Both the position numbers and the translations under genes were made by a program. Source: an uncultured Alphaproteobacteria bacterium (lineage in GTDB: Bacteria > Pseudomonadota > Alphaproteobacteria > HIMB59 > GCA-002718135). Taken from it: 64,000 nt of DNA. Positions 1-8,698 of this stretch are shown in pieces; positions within the stretch are counted from its first letter, which is position 1, and each line of letters opens with the position of its first letter. The notes below the pieces were generated by a model. The model worked only from the letters and a program-made list of their open reading frames with translations, was not told the DNA's origin and searched no databases. Where the stretch lies: NCBI GenBank assembly GCA_902586695.1, contig CACIIL010000002.1:1-64000 (forward strand). Reading direction: 5' to 3'.

Positions 1-27
1 GTATTTTGAAAATCAAAAAATAAATTA

Positions 28-1120
28 TTATAAAGAAAGTGATTTTTCTAAAAAATCATCAATTTCACCATTTAATATATCATTTACATTAGGCGATTCA
101 TGATTAGTTCTGAGATCTTTTATAAGTTTATATGGGTGCAAGATATAAGATCTTATTTGATTACCCCATCCTATTTCTTTTTTTTGATTATTTATTATAT
201 TTTCTTTTACTTTTCTTTTTTGTATTTCCAATTCATATAGTCTTGATTTAAGCATGTTCATTGCATAAGCTTTATTTTTATGTTGTGATCTATCATTTTG
301 ACATTGTACAATGATATCAGTAGGTAGATGTTTAATTCTTACAGCACTATCTGTTTTATTAACGTGTTGACCTCCAGCACCAGAGGCTCTGTAAGTATCA
401 ATTCGCAAATCAGATTCCTTAATATCTATTTCAATTTTATCATCTATTTCAGGGTATACCCATACACTAGCAAAACTTGTATGTCTGCGCTTGTTACTAT
501 CAAACGGTGAGATTCTTACTAGTCGATGTATACCACTTTCTCTTTTCAACCATCCATAAGCATAGTTTTTTTCAATTTTAATAGTTGATGATTTGATTCC
601 CGCTTCCTCCCCCCTAGTTTCTTGCAGAAGTAAAACCTTTCCATCTTGTTTTTCTGTCCATCGGACATACATCCTTACCAGCATTTCTGCCCAATCTTGA
701 CTTTCTGTTCCTCCTGCACCAGCATGAATTTCCATAAAAACATTGTTAGAGTCAGCCTTTTCACCCATCAAATTTTCTAATCTAGATTTATTAGAATTAA
801 TTAATAATTTCTCTGACTCTGTAAAAAGTTCTTTAAAGTATTCCTCATTGTTTTCAGAAATAGCAATTTTAAGTAAATCTTCAATATATATTAAGTTATC
901 TTTTATATTTTCAAAATCATTTATTTTTTTTTCAATATATTTTATTTTTTGAAAAATTGACTTTGCATTTGGACTGCTCCAAATATTAGGATTTTCACTT
1001 TCAATCTTTAACTGATTTAAATTTTTTTTAAGTTCAGCAAAGTCAAACCCCCCTCCTTAGTAAATCATAATTACTTTTAATGATCTCTAAATTGGCCTCT
1101 AATTTTTCTTTATTAGTCAT
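28..1120 (-). CDS. prfB: peptide chain release factor 2, with programmed +1 frameshift
   Basis: Recognises UAA and UGA stop codons and triggers peptide release. The ORF track shows only the 247-residue second part. Read from the ATG at 1120, a short first frame (MTNKEKLEAN..LLRRGV) runs to an in-frame TGA, and the main frame continues at once as DFAELKKN. With a +1 shift the product is 363 residues, close to the 365 of E. coli RF2. The anticodon-like SPF motif falls near residue 204 and the catalytic GGQ near 249, both almost at E. coli positions, which supports the full-length model. The start shares one base with the mrcA stop (TAATG), so the two genes are probably translationally coupled. 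The mrcA-prfB pairing is common in Alphaproteobacteria. Confidence 0.95.
1042..1057 (-). promoter_or_regulatory. prfB autoregulatory +1 frameshift site
   Basis: In the prfB reading direction the codons are AGG AGG GGG GTT TGA C. A perfect Shine-Dalgarno hexamer AGGAGG sits three bases before the slip codon, the same spacing as the classic AGGGGG-UAU-CUU-UGA-C signal. RF2 shortage would let the ribosome pause at UGA and slip to UUU-GAC. The unusual feature is GUU instead of CUU as slip codon. It re-pairs less well on UUU, because the first position becomes a U-C mismatch instead of a G-U wobble. One fewer G would make the frame open without a shift, so the length of the G6 run matters. Confidence 0.85.
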
Positions 1121-3468
1121 TAGTTATTTAATAAACCACCTGTGCCAGAAATGGAATTGTTAAATATACCTAAAGAGTCTAATATATTAATGTCATCTTT
1201 TGAATACGGTTCTGTTCCTTCTATAAAAGCCTCCATAATGCTATTTTTATCATTAGAAGGAAGTCCAGTTTTTTGGTTAATATTAACAAAACTTAAACCT
1301 GATGGAATTCTAAAAGGAGTTTTATTTTTATTTGTTTGAGAATTTACTATAAAATTTTTAAAAATTGGAACAGCCACAGATGAACCTGTTTGTTTGTATC
1401 CTAAAGATTTAGGATTATCATGACCTACAAAAACACCTATTACCAAATCAGGTGAAAAACCTATAAACCATGCATCTTTATTATCATTTGTAGTACCGGT
1501 TTTGCCTGCTAATGGTATATCAAGTTTTCTTAAACTCTTAGCTGTACCTCTTTTTATAACACCTTCCATCATTGAAGTAATTTGAAAAGCTATTTTGGAA
1601 TCTAATACTTGCTCTAATTCATTTGAAATTATAGGTAAGTTGGTTGAGTTAGTTATTTCATTTAAAATACAGCCAAAACAATCTTTTGAAGAGCTATCAA
1701 AAATTTTATTTCCATCTTTTGAATATATGCTTTTAATAAATTTAGGATTAATTTTTTTACCTCCATTTGCTATTATTCCATAAGCATTAGTTATATCCAT
1801 TAATGTTACTAAGCCAGTACCTAGTGACATGGACATATTTTCCTCTAAATATTTATCTATGTTTAGATTTTTTGCTGATGATAAAATTTTTTCTATACCT
1901 ATTTTATTTGCAAGTCTTATTGTCATTAAATTTCTTGATTTTTCAATCCCAGTTCTCATTGTAGTAAGTCCGAAAAACTCATCAGAGTAATTTGCTGGTT
2001 TCCATTTTGGTAATCCTGGCCCCTGGTCAATTACATAAGGAGCATCTAATATTAAAGTTGAGGGAGTATATCCTGAATCTAGAGCGGATATATATACAAA
2101 TGGCTTGAAGGCTGATCCAGGTTGTCGTTTTGCTTGAGTAGATCTATTGAATTGACTCAAACTAAAACTAAATCCACCAGACATAGCTAATACATCACCA
2201 GAATGAGGGTCAAGAACAATAATTGCTCCATTAGCCTCTGGAATTTGTCTTATAATATATTGAGATTCTACTTTCTCTACAAATAAAATATCTTGTTTTT
2301 TAAAATTCTCATCTATTAACCATTTATTTAAATCATTTTTTAGATCAATTTCAAAATTTTCAAAATTATTACTCTTGAGAATTAAATTATTTTCTTTTAT
2401 GTTTTCAATTTTTGCAAAAAACCATTTATTTGGAAATGGATTGTTAATTATTTCTTTAATTTGATCAAAAGTAATTTTTGAGTCATCTAAATTTGTAATT
2501 ACACCTCTCCATCCTTGTTTTTTATCATAGCTTAACAAGCCATCATTTAAAGATTTTTCAGCTATAGATTGTAAATTTGTTTCAATTGAAGTTTTTACTA
2601 TTAGACCTTCAGAAAATAATTCATCTCTGCCATATGTTGAGTACAAAAATTTTCTAATTTCTTCATAAAAGTATTCACCACCAGTAAAAATATTATTAGA
2701 TCTTTCAAAAATTTCAATTGGCTTTTCTTTATAAACAAGATCAGATTCAAAAATAAATCCATTATCATACATTCTGTCAATCACCCAATTTCTTCTATCA
2801 ATTGCTTTATTGTAATTTTTTTTTGGATTATAGTTATTTGGAGCTTTTGGAAGTGAAGCTATAAATGCTATTTCATGCAATTCAAGTTCATGAATGGATT
2901 TATTGAAATAATTTAAACTTGCTGCAGCAACACCATAAGATCTAAAGCCTAAATATATGTCGTTTAGATAAAGTTCTAAAATTTGATTTTTAGTTAAAAT
3001 ATTTTCAACTCTTATAGCCAATAATATTTCTTTTATTTTTCTTTCAAAGCTAACCTCATTAGTTAATAGCAAGTTTTTGACAACTTGTTGAGTTATAGTT
3101 GAAGCTCCTATTAGCTTTTGATCATTAAATAATGAAATTAAATTAATTATTCCTGCCCTTACAATAGCAAGCATATCTATTCCTGAATGTTTAAAAAACT
3201 TCTTATCTTCAGATGAGAGAAAAGCATTTTTTAAATCAGTTGGAATCCTCTCTATCGGTATGAAAATTCTTTCCTGACGATGATATGATTTAAGCAATAT
3301 ACCATCTGAACTATATAATCTTGATGATAGATCTGGCTTATATTCAAGTATTTTATTATAGCTTGGTAGTTCAGGACTAAATTTCCACAATATGGATAGA
3401 AATACTGAAGAAAAAGCTATAATTGAAATAACAGATATAAATGTAATTATTTTCAAAATTCTATACAT
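1120..3468 (-). CDS. mrcA: penicillin-binding protein 1A, bifunctional peptidoglycan synthase
   Basis: Class A PBP that polymerises and cross-links peptidoglycan at the inner membrane. A single N-terminal membrane anchor lies near residues 5-27. The glycosyltransferase domain has the motif SSEDKKFFKHSG (catalytic Glu near 87) and GASTITQQ near 121-128. The transpeptidase domain has the active-site serine in SAFK near 452, an SRN triad, and KTGT further on. At 782 residues the length suits the family. It is divergent from rne across 125 bases that must hold both promoters. The N-acetylmuramoyl-L-alanine amidase that often sits between rne and mrcA in alphaproteobacteria is absent here. Confidence 0.95.
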   Translation of the reverse strand: MYRILKIITFISVISIIAFSSVFLSILWKFSPELPSYNKILEYKPDLSSRLYSSDGILLKSYHRQERIFIPIERIPTDLKNAFLSSEDKKFFKHSGIDMLAIVRAGIINLISLFNDQKLIGASTITQQVVKNLLLTNEVSFERKIKEILLAIRVENILTKNQILELYLNDIYLGFRSYGVAAASLNYFNKSIHELELHEIAFIASLPKAPNNYNPKKNYNKAIDRRNWVIDRMYDNGFIFESDLVYKEKPIEIFERSNNIFTGGEYFYEEIRKFLYSTYGRDELFSEGLIVKTSIETNLQSIAEKSLNDGLLSYDKKQGWRGVITNLDDSKITFDQIKEIINNPFPNKWFFAKIENIKENNLILKSNNFENFEIDLKNDLNKWLIDENFKKQDILFVEKVESQYIIRQIPEANGAIIVLDPHSGDVLAMSGGFSFSLSQFNRSTQAKRQPGSAFKPFVYISALDSGYTPSTLILDAPYVIDQGPGLPKWKPANYSDEFFGLTTMRTGIEKSRNLMTIRLANKIGIEKILSSAKNLNIDKYLEENMSMSLGTGLVTLMDITNAYGIIANGGKKINPKFIKSIYSKDGNKIFDSSSKDCFGCILNEITNSTNLPIISNELEQVLDSKIAFQITSMMEGVIKRGTAKSLRKLDIPLAGKTGTTNDNKDAWFIGFSPDLVIGVFVGHDNPKSLGYKQTGSSVAVPIFKNFIVNSQTNKNKTPFRIPSGLSFVNINQKTGLPSNDKNSIMEAFIEGTEPYSKDDINILDSLGIFNNSISGTGGLLNN

Positions 3469-3593
3469 AATTATAAAACTAGATTGAGAAATAGCTTAAA
3501 ATATGACAATAGGCTAAAATATAAAAAAATTACACACACAATACAATACACAATGAATAAAAAATACAAAATTTACAACGGAGTTTCAAAAAA

Positions 3594-5480
3594 ATGTCAA
3601 AAAAAATACTTATTGATGGATCAAATTCAGATCAAACCAGAATTGCTGTTACAGAAAATGATATACTAGATGACTTTGAGATAGAGTCTAATAAAAAAAA
3701 TTCAGTTAAGGGAGATGTTTACCTTGCTAAAATAACAAGAGTTGAACCTTCATTACAGGCTGCTTTTGTAGATTTTGGCACAAATAGAAATGGTTTTTTA
3801 CCACTAACTGAGATTCATCCTGATTATTTTAAAATTCCCACATCTGATCAAAAAGAAGTTGAAAAACTTTATAAAGATTTAATTTTAGAAAATAATGAAA
3901 ATGAAGAAAACGATAAAGAGGACTCAGCTAAAGAAGAAGATATTGATAAAGAAGAAGCATCAAATATTCGTTTATCTAAAAATAAATTTAGAAATCCTAA
4001 AAAAGATTACATTAATTATTTTAGAAAATATAAAATTCAAGATGTAATTAAACCAAGACAAGTTATATTAGTGCAAGTTAACAAAGAAGAAAGAGGATTA
4101 AAAGGTGCAGCATTGTCAACATTTCTTTCATTTGCTGGAAGATACTGTGTTCTCATGCCAAATAGCCTTAATAACGATGGAATTTCTAGAAAAATAGGAG
4201 ATATGGAAGAAAGAAAGAAGCTTAAGCAAATTTTAGCTTCAGTTAATATACCAGAAAAAATGTCAGTAATCATCAGAACTGCAGGTATAGGTAAATCAAA
4301 AAAAGAAATATCTAAAGATCTTACATTATTAATAAGACAATGGAATAAAATTAGAGAATTAACTCTTAAATCTGAAGCACCAAAATTAATATATGAAGAA
4401 GGCAATATTTTAAAAAGAACAATTAGAGATATGTTAACTGAAGAAGTAGAATCTATCTTTATAGAGGGTAAAGAGGCTCATGATAAAATAAAAAAGCTTG
4501 CTAAAAATTTAACTCCAGGTCAAACAAAAAAAATCAAACTTCACAAAACTAAAGAAATTTCACTTTTTGCTGAACACAATATTGAAAATCAAATCAATGA
4601 TCTTTTTAGCTTAACTGTTAAATTACCATCTGGGGGATCTATTGTAATAAATACAACTGAAGCTCTTGTTGCGATTGATGTAAATTCTGGAAAAAATACA
4701 GCAGAAAGAAATATTGAAAACACAGCATTAAAAACAAATCTTGAAGCTGCAAATGAAATTGCAAGACAACTTAGATTAAGAGATTTAGGAGGATTAGTTG
4801 TTATAGACTTTATTGATATGGATGATTATCGTAATAACTTTAAAGTTGAAAAATGTATAAAATCTGGATTGTATCGAGATAGAGCTAGAATTCAAGTCGG
4901 TAGAATTAGCATGTTTGGTCTGCTAGAACTCTCTAGACAAAGATTGAGATCAAGTTTAATTGATAAAACTTTTGAAAAATGCAACTATTGCAAAGGTTCT
5001 GGTTTAATTCTAAATACCGATGCAATAAGTGAACAAATAATAAAAGTTATAAAAGAAAAATTATCAAAGCAAAAAGATGTAAATGTTAATGTAAAATGTA
5101 ATACATCATTAGCAGAAAAATTGATTAATAACAAAAATCATGAAATATCAAACCTAGAAGATAAACATGATTCTAAAATAAGCTTTGTATTTGATAATCA
5201 ATTTTCTCTTCATGAACCTTTGGTTGAATTAGAAGATTTTAAAAAAGAAAATGCAGTTCAAAATAATAAAGAAAAAAATATAAAGAAAATTGTTAGAAAA
5301 AAAACAAAAATTAAAAAAAAATCACAAAAAAATAAAGAAGGAAATAAAAGTAGGAAAAAAATAAATATCAAAGTAGTGGAAAATACTAAAAAAAATGAAG
5401 AAAAGGTTGATAAAATAGAAGTTAAAGAGTCGCAAAGTGAAAACAATGAAGCTGAGGATAAAACAGGTTGGTGGTCATAA
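3594..5480 (+). CDS. rne: ribonuclease E (RNase E/G family)
   Basis: Endoribonuclease that initiates mRNA decay and rRNA/tRNA processing and scaffolds the degradosome. The S1 domain (about 38-170) has a charged insertion near 98-135. The catalytic DNase I-like fold has metal-binding Asp in AIDVNSG (near 362) and VVIDFIDM (near 405). The zinc-link CNYCKGSG (Cys near 463 and 466) supports tetramerisation. The C-terminal tail is short, lysine-rich and disordered, and ends in TGWWS, resembling the GWW peptide by which Caulobacter RNase E binds PNPase. An SD-like CGGAG lies 10 bases before the ATG. It leads a rightward gene train of seven genes. The next gene starts inside its last codons. Confidence 0.95.
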   Translation: MSKKILIDGSNSDQTRIAVTENDILDDFEIESNKKNSVKGDVYLAKITRVEPSLQAAFVDFGTNRNGFLPLTEIHPDYFKIPTSDQKEVEKLYKDLILENNENEENDKEDSAKEEDIDKEEASNIRLSKNKFRNPKKDYINYFRKYKIQDVIKPRQVILVQVNKEERGLKGAALSTFLSFAGRYCVLMPNSLNNDGISRKIGDMEERKKLKQILASVNIPEKMSVIIRTAGIGKSKKEISKDLTLLIRQWNKIRELTLKSEAPKLIYEEGNILKRTIRDMLTEEVESIFIEGKEAHDKIKKLAKNLTPGQTKKIKLHKTKEISLFAEHNIENQINDLFSLTVKLPSGGSIVINTTEALVAIDVNSGKNTAERNIENTALKTNLEAANEIARQLRLRDLGGLVVIDFIDMDDYRNNFKVEKCIKSGLYRDRARIQVGRISMFGLLELSRQRLRSSLIDKTFEKCNYCKGSGLILNTDAISEQIIKVIKEKLSKQKDVNVNVKCNTSLAEKLINNKNHEISNLEDKHDSKISFVFDNQFSLHEPLVELEDFKKENAVQNNKEKNIKKIVRKKTKIKKKSQKNKEGNKSRKKINIKVVENTKKNEEKVDKIEVKESQSENNEAEDKTGWWS

Positions 5481-6733
5481 AAAACTATTTATTTATATTA
5501 ATTATTTTATTTTTATTATTTAGCAAGTCACTTTTTTCTTCTCAAATTTATGATTATCAGACTGAAAAATTATTAGAAAATATTAGTTCTAAAATACTTT
5601 CTGTAAATAGTTACAACAAAAAAATAAATTTTAAAGTTATTAATGATCCATTTCCTAATGCTTTCGTTAATCAAAATAACACATTATTTTTATCATCTGG
5701 TTTATTAATTCATTCTCCAGATTATGTTGCTTTATTAGCAGTAATTGCTCACGAGATTGGTCATATTGAAAAGTACCATGTATCAAAAAGAATAATAGAA
5801 ATTGATGATCTGAAAAATTATAATTCACTTAGTAATTTAGCTGCAATTGCTGGCTCAATGATAATTCAACAACCTGAATTAATGAATGCTGTATTGTTTA
5901 ACCAAACTGCAATAAATAATATTTATCTGAACTTTTCACAAGATCAGGAAAAAGAAGCTGATTTATATTCGGTAGAAACACTTAACAAATTAAAATTACC
6001 AACTGATTCAGTTAAAGAATTTCTATCAATATTGGAAAATAAAAGTAAATTTAATTTATTAGATGATGAGCTAAAAAAATTTTCTACACATCCACTATTT
6101 CAAGAAAGATATGAAATAATAGATAATAAAAAAAGAAAAAATTCAAACAATTTTGATGAAGATCTCCAAAATGAATTTAATTTTATAAAAGCCAAATTTA
6201 TGGCCTACACGGGTTCTGACTATTCAAAGGAATTAGAAGGAGATGAAAAAATTTATTATCAAGCAATACAAAACTCTTTATCCGGGAATTTGTCAAAGAG
6301 TTTAAAAAAATTAAATATATTAATATCAAAACATAGAAATAATCTTTTTATAGTTGAGACAAAAGCAGATATTTTACTTTCTTATGGATATAATAAAGAA
6401 GCTATAGAGTTTTATAAAATAGTAACTAAAAAATACCCAAAAAACAATTATGCTAAATTTAATATTTTTTTAAATACTAATTATAATGATAATGAAAAAA
6501 TATATTTAGAAGAATTATTTTTTAAAAACATTAATTTAATTAGTTTATTTCCAAATAATAAAGTTTTAATTACAAAACTTTACAAATTATCTAAAATTGT
6601 AGAATCACCTCATTGGATTAGCTTTTTTGAAATCTTATTATTTGAAAAAAAGGACCTTAAAAAAAAGTTAATAAAGCTACAAAAGAAAACAGAAGATAAT
6701 AATTTAAAAAAAATAATAAAACTGTATATTTAA
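5468..6733 (+). CDS. M48-family metalloprotease (BepA-like), exported
   Basis: Probable zinc metalloprotease of periplasmic outer-membrane-protein quality control, judged from BepA/YfgC relatives. A hydrophobic signal segment spans residues 4-24. HEIGH (near 95-99) supplies two zinc-ligand His residues and the catalytic Glu, and the third ligand is the Glu in QEKEADLYS downstream. The C-terminal half is helical and looks TPR-like, as in BepA. It overlaps rne by 13 bases. The start is TTG at 5468 or GTG at 5471; GTG fits the upstream GAGGA slightly better. The C-terminal lobe is poorly conserved by eye, so the exact subfamily is uncertain. Confidence 0.85.
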   Translation: MVVIKNYLFILIILFLLFSKSLFSSQIYDYQTEKLLENISSKILSVNSYNKKINFKVINDPFPNAFVNQNNTLFLSSGLLIHSPDYVALLAVIAHEIGHIEKYHVSKRIIEIDDLKNYNSLSNLAAIAGSMIIQQPELMNAVLFNQTAINNIYLNFSQDQEKEADLYSVETLNKLKLPTDSVKEFLSILENKSKFNLLDDELKKFSTHPLFQERYEIIDNKKRKNSNNFDEDLQNEFNFIKAKFMAYTGSDYSKELEGDEKIYYQAIQNSLSGNLSKSLKKLNILISKHRNNLFIVETKADILLSYGYNKEAIEFYKIVTKKYPKNNYAKFNIFLNTNYNDNEKIYLEELFFKNINLISLFPNNKVLITKLYKLSKIVESPHWISFFEILLFEKKDLKKKLIKLQKKTEDNNLKKIIKLYI

Positions 6734-6737
6734 ATTC

Positions 6738-7796
6738 ATGAGTGGAGCGCTTGTATACGATGATTATCTAGATTTATGTAAAAATCATAGAATTATAGGT
6801 TTGGCAGATAAAAGATCGCAAATTCAACCATCTAGCATTGATTTGTCATTAAGTGATGAGTGTTATGAAATAAATGTAAGTTTTTTAAGCCCAAATAGCA
6901 AAGTTCGAGAAAAATTAAAAAAAATAATTCTTAAAAAAATAAATTTAAAAAAACCAAAAATTTTTAAAAAAAATAAAATATATATTGTAAAATTAAATGA
7001 AAAATTAGATTTAAAAAATTCAATTAAAGGCTACTGTAATCCTAAAAGTAGCACAGGAAGACTTAATATTTTTTGTAGAACAATACTAGATTACTGTGAC
7101 GAATATGAAAAAATTCCAAAAAATTATAAAGGAGAAATGTTTCTAGAAATTACTACCCGATCATTTGATATTAAATTTATGGAAGGTGACAAACTTAATC
7201 AAATGCGCTTAGTTAATAAAACTAGTAATTATATTAATGATTTTAATTTATTTAATATACACAAAAAAAAATCTATAATATTTGGTAAAAAAAATAATTT
7301 TATTGATAATGGCTTAAAAATATCTGTTGATTTATCAAATAACAAAAAGATATGCGCCTATGTTTCAAGAACAACATTATCATCTATAAATTTCAATAAA
7401 GTTAATTTTTATAGTAAACAAAAATTTTGGAAAGCTTTAAGACCAAAAAATAAAAGCTTAATTATTGAAAAAAATAAATTTTATATACTTAAATCAAAAG
7501 AAAAAATCAGAATCCCAATAAATTTAGCTGGCGAAATGGTGCCTTATGATACAGGAATAGGAGATTTTAGAGTTCATTATGCTGGTTTTTTTGATCCAGG
7601 ATTTGGAGATCCCAAAGGATCCTATGCTGTTTTAGAAGTAAAAACTAACGAACTTCCCTTTCTTATTGAAGATGGACAAACCATAGCAAGGATTAAATAT
7701 GAAAAATTGAATAAAAAAACCTCTGTGGTATATGGTAAAAATATAAATTCAAATTATCAAAATCAAAAACTTGCTTTAAGTAAACATTTTAAATAG
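6738..7796 (+). CDS. dcd: 2'-deoxycytidine 5'-triphosphate deaminase, long two-domain form
   Basis: Deaminates dCTP to dUTP for thymidylate synthesis. At 352 residues it is about twice the classical Dcd, matching the alphaproteobacterial long form with tandem dUTPase-like folds. Each half shows family features. The N-terminal half has QPSSIDLSL, KSSTGRLN and a RSFDIKFMEGD segment. The C-terminal half has GEMVPYD, FDPGFGDPKG and a hydrophobic QTIARIKYE end. The middle (about 65-95) is lysine-rich and looks low complexity. The gene lies four bases after the M48 protease in the rne train. Function rests on family membership; I did not assign which half carries the active site. Confidence 0.85.
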   Translation: MSGALVYDDYLDLCKNHRIIGLADKRSQIQPSSIDLSLSDECYEINVSFLSPNSKVREKLKKIILKKINLKKPKIFKKNKIYIVKLNEKLDLKNSIKGYCNPKSSTGRLNIFCRTILDYCDEYEKIPKNYKGEMFLEITTRSFDIKFMEGDKLNQMRLVNKTSNYINDFNLFNIHKKKSIIFGKKNNFIDNGLKISVDLSNNKKICAYVSRTTLSSINFNKVNFYSKQKFWKALRPKNKSLIIEKNKFYILKSKEKIRIPINLAGEMVPYDTGIGDFRVHYAGFFDPGFGDPKGSYAVLEVKTNELPFLIEDGQTIARIKYEKLNKKTSVVYGKNINSNYQNQKLALSKHFK

Positions 7797-7805
7797 TAGT
7801 TTGTT

Positions 7806-8252
7806 ATGAAAGAAATTTTAATAATCAATGGTCCAAATTTGAACCTGCTTGGAAATAGGGAAAAAAATTTTTATGGTGACACATCATTAGAAAAAATTAA
7901 ATCTTTGTGTGAAAATCATTGTAATAAAAATGATTTAAAATGTATTTTTTTCCAAAGTAATCATGAAGGTGAAATAATAGACAAAATCCAACTTGTAGAT
8001 CATAACTATGAAGGAATAATAATAAATCCTGCTGCTTTTACTCATACTTCAATTGCCCTACTAGATACTTTAAGAGCTACTAATAAGCCAAAAATTGAAG
8101 TTCATATTTCAAATATTTATTCAAGAGAAGATTATAGAAGAAAAAGCATTACTTCAGAAGCAGTAGATGGATTAATATGTGGATTTGGTGAAAATGGATA
8201 CATTCTTGCAATTGATGCAATTAAAAATTTAATTTATAAAAGAACAAAATGA
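7806..8252 (+). CDS. aroQ: 3-dehydroquinate dehydratase, type II
   Basis: Third step of the shikimate pathway: 3-dehydroquinate to 3-dehydroshikimate, in the cytoplasm as a dodecamer in known homologues. The 148-residue length is typical. The signature INGPNLNLLG opens the protein. NPAAFTHTS carries the substrate-binding Asn and the Thr-His region, EVHISN supplies the catalytic His, and REDYRRKS binds the carboxylate. It is followed by accB with a 4-base ATGA overlap. The aroQ-accB-accC order is widespread in proteobacteria. Confidence 0.96.
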   Translation: MKEILIINGPNLNLLGNREKNFYGDTSLEKIKSLCENHCNKNDLKCIFFQSNHEGEIIDKIQLVDHNYEGIIINPAAFTHTSIALLDTLRATNKPKIEVHISNIYSREDYRRKSITSEAVDGLICGFGENGYILAIDAIKNLIYKRTK

Positions 8253-8698
8253 CTAAATTAGATAAAACAGACATAGATAATATTTTACTTTTAAAAAAAG
8301 AAACCAAAATTGGTAAATTATCAAAAGTAAAGATTAAAAAAGGAAATTATGAGATTGAAATATCTTCTGAAAAATTAGATTTTTTAAATACCCCAAATCA
8401 TAAAATAGAAGAAAAAAGTAAAAAAAAATCTGATATAAAAAATATTATTGAAGAAACAAATGAAGAAAATATTGTTAAGTCACCAATGGTAGGAGTTGTA
8501 TACCTATCTGCTGATCCAAAATCACCTCCTTATGTTAAAGTGGGTCAACATGTTAAAGCTGGTGACACACTTTTAATTATAGAAGCAATGAAGACATTTA
8601 ATGAAATAAAAGCTCCTAAATCAGGAGTAATAAAAAAAATATTAACACTAAACAGTCAGCCGGTTGAGTACGGAGATAATCTTATAGTTTTTGAATAA
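8249..8698 (+). CDS. accB: biotin carboxyl carrier protein of acetyl-CoA carboxylase
   Basis: Carries carboxybiotin between biotin carboxylase and carboxyltransferase in the first step of fatty acid synthesis. The product has 149 residues. The N-terminal part is variable and lysine-rich (about 20-75), a flexible linker. The C-terminal biotinyl domain contains EAMKTF with the biotinylated Lys near 115, and the usual SPMVGVVYLS strand and thumb region. It overlaps aroQ by four bases and shares one base with accC (TAATG), so stoichiometric co-translation is likely. Confidence 0.96.
   Translation: MTKLDKTDIDNILLLKKETKIGKLSKVKIKKGNYEIEISSEKLDFLNTPNHKIEEKSKKKSDIKNIIEETNEENIVKSPMVGVVYLSADPKSPPYVKVGQHVKAGDTLLIIEAMKTFNEIKAPKSGVIKKILTLNSQPVEYGDNLIVFE

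Noticed and set aside
28-771. Taking the 247-residue track ORF as the whole of prfB
   Set aside because: It lacks the N-terminal domain; the upstream frame plus a programmed frameshift restores RF2 with SPF and GGQ at the expected positions.
4037-4405. Antisense ORF of 122 residues inside rne
   Set aside because: Lies wholly within the conserved S1/catalytic region of rne, with no recognisable motif; a shadow ORF.
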